From Bacteroidales bacterium (GTDB taxonomy: Bacteria; Bacteroidota; Bacteroidia; Bacteroidales; UBA12481): DNA of 14,997 nucleotides. Positions 1 through 6,565 of the stretch are shown piece after piece. The first letter of the stretch is position 1. Each line of letters begins with the position of its first letter. A program made the position numbers and the translations under genes. The stretch is from contig JAGHDB010000017.1 of NCBI GenBank assembly GCA_021160155.1, positions 1 through 14,997 on the forward strand. The letters run 5' to 3'. The notes under the pieces were generated by a model. It searched no databases. It was not told the origin of the DNA and saw only the letters and a list, made by a program, of their open reading frames with translations.

Positions 1-2
1 CA

Positions 3-161
3 CTTACAGTGATCAACCAACAGGGCAGCATAATATATCAAAAAGAAAGAATACCCCGTGAAGTTTCTGTTCACACCTGGACGCCGGGTATTTATTTCAT
101 ACATATCCGGTCTCATACCGGAGCCTCACAGTTTTCCAGGATGATCGTGCTTCATGAGTAA
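3..161 (+). CDS. C-terminal end of a T9SS-secreted protein (partial)
   Basis: The open frame enters from the left edge and ends at TAA 159-161, giving 52 visible residues. The end reads like a type IX secretion type A sorting domain: an LTVINQQG-like strand, then TPGIYFIHI, then a final strand with SRMIVLHE and the stop. Proteins with this tail cross the outer membrane through the T9SS, and the tail is normally cleaved with attachment to the surface or release. The passenger domain lies outside the window, so its function is unknown. The last 8 bases overlap the start of the pseudouridine synthase (ATGAGTAA shared), which suggests translational coupling. The assignment rests on the short G-x-Y plus final-strand pattern only. 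Confidence 0.75.
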   Translation, partial: LTVINQQGSIIYQKERIPREVSVHTWTPGIYFIHIRSHTGASQFSRMIVLHE

Positions 162-1200
162 AATGTGGCTCCACCGGGATGAAATTGAGGAACAGTCTGA
201 ACTGTTTGAACATTTCAGATTTGCTGCTGATCCCGGTCAGAGTCATTTAAGAATTGATAAATTTCTGACACACAAACTTCAGGATACTTCCCGGACTAAA
301 ATCAAAGAAGCTGCGGATGCCGGATGTATTTTGGTTAACGGCCAACCGGTAAAAGCCAATTATAAAGTGAAGCCCGACGACCAGATCGTGATCATGCTCT
401 CCTTTCCCCGCCGGGAGTTTGAAATAACACCTGAGAACATTCCACTTAATATCGTTTATGAAGATGATGCCCTTCTGGTGGTCAATAAACCGGCCGGCAT
501 GGTCGTACACCCTGCCCATGGCAATTACTCCGGCACATTGGTCCACGCCCTGATGTGGCATCTGAAGGAGCTTGAAATGTTCAACCAGCAAGACAGCCGG
601 GCCGGATTGGTGCACCGGATCGACAAAGATACTTCCGGTTTGCTGCTGGTAGCCAAAACAGAAAAGGCCAGAAGTATTCTCGGTAAACAATTTTATGATA
701 AAACCACATACCGTAAATACCAGGCCCTGATATGGGGAGTACCGGAGCCGCCACAGGGAACCATAGAAGGGCATATTGGCCGCGACCAGAAATACCGGAA
801 AAATATGCAGGTCTTTCCTGACGGCAGTTATGGAAAGTCTGCCATAACACATTATCGGCTTTTAGAGGACTTTGGTTACATCTCTCTGATCGAATGCCAG
901 TTAGAAACAGGAAGAACACACCAGATCCGGATTCACATGAAATATGCAGGACATCCAATTTTCAATGATGCACGATACGGAGGTGATGAAATCCTTAAAG
1001 GAACCACTTTTTCTAAATACAAACAGTTTGTTCAAAACTGTTTTAAACTGCTTCCCAGACAGGCACTGCATGCCAAAGAACTTGGATTTCACCACCCCGA
1101 AACCGGAAAGTGGATGCAGTTTGATTCTGAGTTGCCTGAAGACATGCAAGCGGTTATCCGGAAATGGAGGAGCTACTTATTGGGGCGCACCCAATTTTAA
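154..1200 (+). CDS. RluA/RluD-family 23S rRNA pseudouridine synthase
   Basis: It converts uridine to pseudouridine in RNA, most likely in 23S rRNA, in the cytoplasm. The 348-residue protein has the full layout of the RluC/RluD branch. An S4-type RNA-binding domain lies at about residues 33-80 (LRIDKFLTHKL, ILVNGQPVKANYKVKPDD). The catalytic domain begins with VYEDDALLVVNKPAGMVVHP at about 101-120. The active-site motif is HRIDKDTSG at 154-162, so D157 should be the catalytic aspartate; Ile stands where HRLD is more common. A conserved LETGRTHQIRIH block follows near residue 250. The length is normal for the family. The start overlaps the preceding stop by 8 bp; a second in-frame ATG three codons later is possible. 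Which uridines are modified cannot be read from the sequence, so no rlu letter is assigned. Confidence 0.93.
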   Translation: MSKMWLHRDEIEEQSELFEHFRFAADPGQSHLRIDKFLTHKLQDTSRTKIKEAADAGCILVNGQPVKANYKVKPDDQIVIMLSFPRREFEITPENIPLNIVYEDDALLVVNKPAGMVVHPAHGNYSGTLVHALMWHLKELEMFNQQDSRAGLVHRIDKDTSGLLLVAKTEKARSILGKQFYDKTTYRKYQALIWGVPEPPQGTIEGHIGRDQKYRKNMQVFPDGSYGKSAITHYRLLEDFGYISLIECQLETGRTHQIRIHMKYAGHPIFNDARYGGDEILKGTTFSKYKQFVQNCFKLLPRQALHAKELGFHHPETGKWMQFDSELPEDMQAVIRKWRSYLLGRTQF

Positions 1201-1234
1201 GGCGTTGTCTTGTAACAAATTATCGATTTTTCCG

Positions 1235-1269
1235 TAAATTTGAGTAAGGAATAACCTGATTTAATTTTG
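1235..1269 (+). promoter_or_regulatory. Candidate Bacteroidota promoter(s) of ddl
   Basis: TAATTTTG at 1262-1269 fits the -7 consensus TAnnTTTG. It is preceded at exactly 19 bp by TTTG (1239-1242), the -33 word. This would put the transcription start only about 8 bases before the ddl ATG. A second match, TAAATTTG at 1235-1242, uses the same TTTG as its own -7 end, with a weaker CTTG (1209-1212) 22 bp upstream. It would give a leader of about 35 bases. Either or both may be used. The call is by consensus match only. Confidence 0.45.
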
Positions 1270-1283
1270 AAATTATCTGGAAT

Positions 1284-2273
1284 ATGGAGCGCAAGAGAAT
1301 ACCAGTAGCTATTATTGCCGGCGGAGACTCATCAGAATATGATATCTCTTTAAAAAGCGCTCAAAATGTACTGGATCATATTGATAAAAAACGTTTTGAT
1401 GCCGAGATCGTGGAAATCCGTGGCCATCAATGGCAAGTAGTATCCTCAGGAGGAAAACGTTATCCGGTTAACCGCCATAATTTCTCATGGACACCGAATG
1501 GAAAAGAGAAGCACTTTGCTGCAGTGTTTAATGCTATTCACGGAACACCGGGCGAGAACGGGCTTTTACCCGCTTATTTCAAACTAATTGGTATTCCGGT
1601 GACCGGATGTGAATCTTTTGCCGGTGCCCTGACATTTAACAAATATTTCTGCAATCAATTTTTAAAACAGGCCGGTATCCAGGTAGCCAATTCGATTTTA
1701 ATCCATAAATCACAACCCATCTCAACAGAAAACATTACAGCACATGTGGGATTGCCCTGTGTGGTCAAACCAAACAACGGCGGATCCAGTCTGGGTGCTT
1801 CACTGGTCACAAACACCGCTGATCTGCAAAACGCCATTGACCTCGCTTTTCATGAAGACCGGCAGGTCTTGATTGAATCCTGGCTTAATGGACCTGAAAT
1901 TACCTGTGCAGTCATGCACTCCACAACAGAGACAATGGTCTTTCCTCTTACCCAGGTGATCTCTAAGAAAAAATTTTTCGATTACGAAGCCAAATACACA
2001 CCCGGCATGGCCGATGAAATTACTCCGGCACCTCTACCGGAAAAACTAACCCGTTCGATTCAGGATCTTTCACTGAAAGTTTTTAACCTGCTCGATTGCC
2101 GTGGTGTTGTCCGGATGGATTATATCATCCAAAATGACACCCCCTACTTTTTGGAGGTGAATACTATACCCGGTCTTACCCGGGAAAGCATCGTACCTAA
2201 ACAAGCCGGTAAATCCGGCTTAAGTCTCAAAGCACTGATCAGTATGCTTCTGGATGAAGCTATTGCGCGCTAG
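1284..2273 (+). CDS. ddl: D-alanine--D-alanine ligase
   Basis: This ATP-grasp enzyme joins two D-alanines for the end of the peptidoglycan pentapeptide, in the cytoplasm. It has 329 residues, a normal length. Visible family marks are IAGGDSSEYDISLKSA at 11-26 (substrate-side E18), NAIHGTPGENG at 83-93, the ATP-binding stretch CVVKPNNGGSSLG at 159-171 with K162, the metal-ligand region DYIIQ...FLEVNTIPGLT at 279-299 (E291, N293), and FFDYEAKY at 231-238. The EAKY form is the one seen in D-Ala-D-Ala ligases; vancomycin-resistance D-Ala-D-Lac ligases replace it, so ordinary D-Ala-D-Ala specificity is inferred. It lies 83 bp after the pseudouridine synthase with its own candidate promoter, and 26 bp before the lipoprotein gene. 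No other murein gene is adjacent. Confidence 0.95.
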   Translation: MERKRIPVAIIAGGDSSEYDISLKSAQNVLDHIDKKRFDAEIVEIRGHQWQVVSSGGKRYPVNRHNFSWTPNGKEKHFAAVFNAIHGTPGENGLLPAYFKLIGIPVTGCESFAGALTFNKYFCNQFLKQAGIQVANSILIHKSQPISTENITAHVGLPCVVKPNNGGSSLGASLVTNTADLQNAIDLAFHEDRQVLIESWLNGPEITCAVMHSTTETMVFPLTQVISKKKFFDYEAKYTPGMADEITPAPLPEKLTRSIQDLSLKVFNLLDCRGVVRMDYIIQNDTPYFLEVNTIPGLTRESIVPKQAGKSGLSLKALISMLLDEAIAR

Positions 2274-2299
2274 CTTAATCATTTAAATTCACGTTAACC

Positions 2300-3013
2300 A
2301 TGGTTAGAAAGTTGTTCTTTCTGGCCATCCTCCTGCTTTCAGGAGGATTATTGCTTTCTTCCTGCAAAAAGGAAGAACCTTTGTCCAGCAAGAAGGAGAT
2401 TCTATCCTTCCTTTTTGAGGCCAGTAAAAACAGTTCGCTGGACCAAAACGTCGTTGGAGTTGTCAACGGTACCGATATTACTGTAGACGTACCTTTCGGC
2501 AGCACGTTAAGTAACCTGACCCCAACGATCGAGACCTCTCCTCACGCCACAGTAAGTCCGGCTTCAGGAGTGGCCACTGATTTCACTTCACCGGTCGTCT
2601 ATACCGTAACGGCAGAAGACGGGTCAACAAAACAGTTTACCGTAGTGGTAACCGTTGATCCTGCGCCATATATCGGTACCTGGAACGGAGGACCGATCGA
2701 TTTCGGAATCGGATTGTTACATGTAAAACTCACCGTTACAGCTAACGGAGAGATGACTATGGAACTGCAGGAGTTATTGACCCAGACAACCAGTAACCAA
2801 TCCATTAAGGGTACCTTTAACCCTAATGGTTTGGCCGGTGAAGATTTGCTTTTAAATCAAACACACCGCTGGATCGGTAACAACTGGAGTGAAGAAGCAA
2901 AGGAACGAACCGTCTGTTATTGCTTTACTAATCCGCCTAAAATGCGGTTTTATTATGCACTTGACTATCCCAAGACAGAATGGTGGTTCCAAATCGACCT
3001 AACCAAAGAATGA
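2300..3013 (+). CDS. DUF5018-like lipoprotein of unknown function
   Basis: The 237-residue protein starts with a clear lipoprotein signal: a basic start, a hydrophobic run at about 5-18, and the lipobox LSSC at 19-22, so C22 should be lipidated. The residues after the cysteine are KKEE, a charged stretch resembling the Bacteroidota export signal that sends lipoproteins to the outer face of the outer membrane. Residues about 31-118 form an Ig-like beta domain with the pattern KEILSFLFE, TDITVDVPFGSTL, VSPASGVATDFTSPVVYTVTAEDGS, typical of DUF5018 and related surface proteins. From about 123 (YIGTWNG) to the end is a second, beta-rich, lipocalin-like part. Function is not known. A perfect hairpin lies inside the signal-peptide codons (2327-2348). 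The gene closes the rlu-ddl block and is followed directly by a terminator. Confidence 0.85.
   Translation: MVRKLFFLAILLLSGGLLLSSCKKEEPLSSKKEILSFLFEASKNSSLDQNVVGVVNGTDITVDVPFGSTLSNLTPTIETSPHATVSPASGVATDFTSPVVYTVTAEDGSTKQFTVVVTVDPAPYIGTWNGGPIDFGIGLLHVKLTVTANGEMTMELQELLTQTTSNQSIKGTFNPNGLAGEDLLLNQTHRWIGNNWSEEAKERTVCYCFTNPPKMRFYYALDYPKTEWWFQIDLTKE
2327..2348 (+). repeat. Perfect 9-bp inverted repeat inside the lipoprotein signal-peptide codons
   Basis: ATCCTCCTG (2327-2335), loop CTTT, CAGGAGGAT (2340-2348). The mRNA could form a 9-bp stem-loop starting 27 bases after the start codon. It is not followed by a T run, so it is unlikely to be a terminator. It may be a chance result of the Leu/Gly-rich signal codons, or it may slow early translation. 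Confidence 0.6.
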
Positions 3014-3043
3014 GAAAAAGCCTGCCGGTGGGCAGGCTTTTTC
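3014..3043 (+). terminator. Intrinsic terminator, probably bidirectional
   Basis: It begins directly after the lipoprotein stop codon. The 13-bp stem is perfect (3014-3026 paired with 3031-3043), GC-rich in the middle (GCCTGCC / GGCAGGC), with loop GGTG. The 3' arm runs into TTTTTCTTTT. Because the 5' arm is A-rich, the same hairpin has a T run on the other strand and could also stop transcripts of gcvP, whose stop codon lies 140 bp away. Confidence 0.9.
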
Positions 3044-3120
3044 TTTTCGTCAAAATGTTTATAAGAATATTCCCATTCGTCGTATATTATTTTATTCAAT
3101 GAAGTGGAGGTTACAGCTTC

Positions 3121-3180
3121 ATGGATTGGTATGAAGATCATGAAGGATACAGGAACAATGATAATTTATATATCCGGTAA
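3121..3180 (+). other. Candidate 19-codon ORF between terminator and gcvP (doubtful)
   Basis: An ATG at 3121 opens 19 codons ending in TAA 3178-3180. The peptide would be very hydrophilic (begins MDWYEDHEGY). GGAGG at 3106-3110 lies 10 bases upstream, which is unusual in a window where most genes lack such a site. No clear promoter is seen between the terminator and this ORF. It may be chance. The rest of 3044-3183 shows no recognisable element. Confidence 0.2.
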
Positions 3181-3183
3181 AAA

Positions 3184-6039
3184 CTACTCCCAACCCTGAC
3201 AGGAGCAGACCAGATGACGGTCGCCGTATGCATTGTCGATCTTACCGGTTACCGGCCAGAACTTATTTTCATGAATCCATGGAAGCGGATATGCTGCTTT
3301 CTGGCGGCCATAGGGATGACTCCAGGTATCATCACAGACATGTTCTGCCGTATGCGGTGCATTTTTCAATACGTTATTTTCAGCATCTGTTAAACCCATC
3401 TCAATATCACTGATTTCATGCCGGATAGCGATCATTGCTTCAACAAAACGGTCTAGCTCCTGTTTTGATTCACTCTCTGTAGGTTCAATCATTAAAGTCT
3501 CATGTACGGGAAACGAGAGAGTAGGTGCATGGAAACCGTAGTCCATCATTCGTCGTGCAATATCAGCAGTTTCTACGCCACTGGTCGGTTTGATATTTCG
3601 ACAATCCAAAATCAACTCATGAGCCACTCTTCCGTTCTCTCCGGTATAGAGTACCCCGTAATGATCTTTAAGCAGGGCGGCCAAATAATTTGCATTCAGA
3701 ATAGCCATTCTGGTAGCCTCTGTCAATCCATCCCCGCCTAACATCTGAACATAAGCATGAGAAATGGTCAATATCATGGCACTGCCATAAGGTGCTGCAG
3801 CCATTGCAGCACCTTTTTGCCCTCCAACCGGCATCACCGGGTGAGAAGGTAAAAATTCAATTAAATGGTCAGCAACGGCAATGGGCCCTACCCCGGGACC
3901 ACCTCCTCCATGAGGAATACCGAATGTTTTGTGAAGATTCAAATGACACACATCCGCCCCGATTAATGCCGGATTGGTCAGTCCGACCTGGGCATTCATA
4001 TTCGCACCATCCATATAAACCTGACCACCAGCCCCGTGAATCACTTCGATCATCTCTTTGATAGCCGATTCAAACACACCGTGAGTAGAAGGATAGGTAA
4101 TCATGAAAGCAGACAATTGATGCCTGTATTGCTCGGCTTTTTCACGAAGATCGTTTATATCCACATTCCCGTTTTCATCACATTTGACTACCACCACTTT
4201 ACCACCAACCATCACAGCACTCGCCGGATTGGTCCCGTGGGCCGATGAAGGAATTAATACGACATTCCTGTGCTCTTCGCCCCGGCTATGATGATAACGC
4301 TGGATCACCGTTAAACCCGAATATTCTCCGGCTGCACCCGAATTGGGCTGAAATGAGATGGCTTTAAAGCCGGTTATCTCACATAAAGCTGTTCCTAACT
4401 CATCAATTACCTGGTGGTATCCCGCTGCCTGGTCGGCAGGCACAAACGGATGAATGTCAGCAAAATCTGCAGAACTCAGCGCGAACATAGCACTGGCAGG
4501 ATTGAGTTTCATCGTACAAGAACCCAGTGGAATCATTGAATGAGTCAATGAGATATCTTTTCGCTCCAGCTTTTTAATATAACGCATCATTTCGGTTTCT
4601 GAATGGTACCGGTTAAAAACCGGATGTGTCAGAAACTCACTATGACGTGCGAATTCAGGTTCAAAACCTGCTGAATCAACAATTTTTCCGATCGGATGAA
4701 AAGTTTGGCCGGCCACCTCAGCCATCAGCCTGACAAGCAGATTCACCTCTTCCAGGTCTGTGAGTTCATCGGTCGATATCCCAATGGTTTGATCCTCATA
4801 ATACCGAAGATTGAACCGGTGATCAGTCATTTTTTGACGTAAGGCATTTATATCAACTCCGTCAGGCAGTACAAACCGCAGCGTATCAAAAAAGTCTTTA
4901 TTCTCCTGAACATATCCATATTGCTGTAACTCCAATTCAAGTGTATGGGCTGTTCTGTGAATTTTTCCGGCAATTTCAAGCAATCCGTCTGCTCCATGGT
5001 ACACGGCATACATCCCGGCCATGGTTGCCAATAATGCCTGGGCCGTACATATATTCGAGGTCGCTCGTTCGCGTTTAATGTGCTGTTCCCTGGTCTGCAG
5101 GGCCATCCTGAGTGCTTTGTGACCCTGTTGATCAATCGAAACCCCAATGATGCGACCGGGTATGTGTCGTTTAAGAGATTCACGGGTAGCAAAATAAGCA
5201 GCATGAGGACCGCCAAATCCCATCGGCAGGCCAAAACGCTGGGTGCTGCCCACTACAATATCTGCATTCCACTCCCCGGGAGGGACCAGAACCACTAATG
5301 ATAAAAGGTCGGCAACCACCGTAACCAATCCCTCTTTCTCATGAAGCAGTTTCACTGTCTGACGGTAATCAAGTGCTTTACCGTCCCCGGCAGGATATTG
5401 TAAAATTATTCCAAACACATCATCCTCCACAGCAGTGTAACGAGCTTTACAGGTCTTTATCAGGATATTGAGCGGCAACGCTCTTGAACGTAATACTTCA
5501 AGAGTTTGTGGAAAAATATTCTCATCTACCAAAAGAACCGACGCACCCCGATTTACCAGTTCCCTGGAACGCACATGGTACATCATGACCATAGCTTCGG
5601 CGGCTGCAGTAGCCTCATCCAGCAGGGAAGCATTGGCCAGTTCCATCCCGGTCAAATCCATGACCATAGTTTGAAAATTGAGCAAAGCCTCTAAACGTCC
5701 CTGAGATATCTCCGCCTGATAGGGGGTATAAGAAGTATACCATGCAGGGTTCTCCAAAATGTTTCGTTTGACAACCGCGGGCATCAGTGTACCATAATAA
5801 CCCATTCCGATTAAAGACCGGAATATTTTGTTTTTTCGGCCGATCTCGTTAATCCGTGCTACATATTTATGTTCCGGTAATCCCGGCTGCAGGTTGAGTG
5901 GGGTATCCATCCGGATGGATTCAGGAATTACCGAATTGATAAACTCATCCATATCAGAAGAGCCAATTACTTCAAGCATCTCTTTTACCTCATTCGGGCG
6001 CGGTCCGATGTGCCGGTAGACAAATTGTTCAGTATCCAT
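3184..6039 (-). CDS. gcvP: Glycine dehydrogenase (decarboxylating), P-protein
   Basis: This PLP enzyme decarboxylates glycine and passes the aminomethyl group to the lipoyl arm of H-protein, the first step of the glycine cleavage system that supplies CH2-THF. It has 951 residues, the length of the one-chain type in which both halves (GcvPA-like and GcvPB-like) are fused. The N-terminal half shows FVYRHIGPRPNEVKEML, YTPYQAEISQGRLEALLNFQ (106-123) and GSTQRFGLPMGFGGPHA (264-280). The C-terminal half shows IPLGSCTMKLNP (503-514), SSAHGTNPASA (598-608) and the PLP site HLNLHKTFGIPHGGGGPGVGP (K704 is the expected Schiff-base lysine). Nothing appears truncated. gcvT and gcvH are not adjacent, so the system is scattered in this genome. 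It is transcribed alone, convergent with the lipoprotein gene. Confidence 0.97.
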   Translation of the reverse strand: MDTEQFVYRHIGPRPNEVKEMLEVIGSSDMDEFINSVIPESIRMDTPLNLQPGLPEHKYVARINEIGRKNKIFRSLIGMGYYGTLMPAVVKRNILENPAWYTSYTPYQAEISQGRLEALLNFQTMVMDLTGMELANASLLDEATAAAEAMVMMYHVRSRELVNRGASVLLVDENIFPQTLEVLRSRALPLNILIKTCKARYTAVEDDVFGIILQYPAGDGKALDYRQTVKLLHEKEGLVTVVADLLSLVVLVPPGEWNADIVVGSTQRFGLPMGFGGPHAAYFATRESLKRHIPGRIIGVSIDQQGHKALRMALQTREQHIKRERATSNICTAQALLATMAGMYAVYHGADGLLEIAGKIHRTAHTLELELQQYGYVQENKDFFDTLRFVLPDGVDINALRQKMTDHRFNLRYYEDQTIGISTDELTDLEEVNLLVRLMAEVAGQTFHPIGKIVDSAGFEPEFARHSEFLTHPVFNRYHSETEMMRYIKKLERKDISLTHSMIPLGSCTMKLNPASAMFALSSADFADIHPFVPADQAAGYHQVIDELGTALCEITGFKAISFQPNSGAAGEYSGLTVIQRYHHSRGEEHRNVVLIPSSAHGTNPASAVMVGGKVVVVKCDENGNVDINDLREKAEQYRHQLSAFMITYPSTHGVFESAIKEMIEVIHGAGGQVYMDGANMNAQVGLTNPALIGADVCHLNLHKTFGIPHGGGGPGVGPIAVADHLIEFLPSHPVMPVGGQKGAAMAAAPYGSAMILTISHAYVQMLGGDGLTEATRMAILNANYLAALLKDHYGVLYTGENGRVAHELILDCRNIKPTSGVETADIARRMMDYGFHAPTLSFPVHETLMIEPTESESKQELDRFVEAMIAIRHEISDIEMGLTDAENNVLKNAPHTAEHVCDDTWSHPYGRQKAAYPLPWIHENKFWPVTGKIDNAYGDRHLVCSCQGWE

Positions 6040-6064
6040 TATCGTATAATTGAAGATATTTTCA

Positions 6065-6095
6065 CAAATAAAGCGAAACCAATAAAAATTTCGAA
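6065..6095 (-). promoter_or_regulatory. Possible promoter of gcvP
   Basis: On the minus strand, TTTATTTG (complement of 6065-6072) matches five of the six fixed bases of TAnnTTTG. TTCG (complement of 6092-6095) lies 19 bp upstream in the place of TTTG. The inferred start of transcription would leave a leader of about 20 bases before the gcvP ATG. The match is imperfect, but spacing and position fit. No terminator is seen between the MBL pseudogene and this site, so read-through from the upstream genes is also possible. Confidence 0.3.
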
Positions 6096-6119
6096 TGATT
6101 TTCTACATGTTTGAAAAAT

Positions 6120-6556
6120 TTAATCGGTCTTTTTATCAATGTCACCTGATTCAACCAGGAAAGGATTTCCCGATTTTTCAGCCTCAATGGTTGTTTCGGA
6201 GCCATGACCACAAAGCATCCTCGTTTCACCGGGCAATGTAAGCAACTGGGTTTGTATGCCCCTGATCAGCTGATCAAAATCACCACCGGGGAGGTCGGTT
6301 CTGCCGTATGCACCAGATAATGACAATGATACTCATCAACCACTCCGGCAACCCCAGGAACATGATCGAAATGGCCATGTGTATTAATTACCATCTTCAA
6401 TTGAATATTTCGATCCCGGATAAATTTATGGAACTGCTCAAACTCGGTGCTGGTATGCATAGCAGGATCTACAACGATCCCAATGCCCTCTTCATCAAAT
6501 AATATCCAGGTATTTACTCCCAGCGGATTAAACCGGAATTGTTGAATCTGTATCAT
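6120..6556 (-). pseudogene. MBL-fold hydrolase gene with internal deletion and frameshift
   Basis: The first part (minus strand from ATG 6554-6556) encodes a normal start of a glyoxalase-II-like/YcbL-like metallo-beta-lactamase-fold hydrolase. It shows FNPLGVNTWILFDEE at 10-23, VVDPAMH, and the metal site THGHFDH at 59-65. About residue 83 (HYLVH) the frame loses similarity and stops at 6266-6268. The overlapping frame, from about 6326 to TAA 6120-6122, carries the family's C-terminal end: GAYGRTDLPGGDFDQLI, GHGSETTIEAEK, NPFL. The middle of the fold is absent, roughly 70 residues by comparison with homologues of about 210 residues. It should hold the second metal histidine (HTPGHTPGS) and the GDVLF bridging aspartate, so the product is very likely inactive. 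Start 9 bp after the metzincin stop: same transcript. An assembly error is the main alternative. Confidence 0.82.
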
Positions 6557-6565
6557 GTGGCGAAC

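Noticed and set aside
247..852. A 201-codon open frame opposite the pseudouridine synthase
   Set aside because: It overlaps the catalytic core of a clearly recognised enzyme and shows no domain, signal or start-site support of its own.
4848..5234. A 128-codon open frame on the minus strand inside gcvP, and similar frames opposite gcvP
   Set aside because: gcvP is complete and well conserved across this interval. These frames have no recognisable domain and are side effects of its codon use.
6263..6276. Perfect 14-bp palindrome TGATCAGCTGATCA
   Set aside because: It lies in the C-terminal codons of the MBL pseudogene (the DQLI stretch) where the family sequence itself explains it. A regulator site is not supported.
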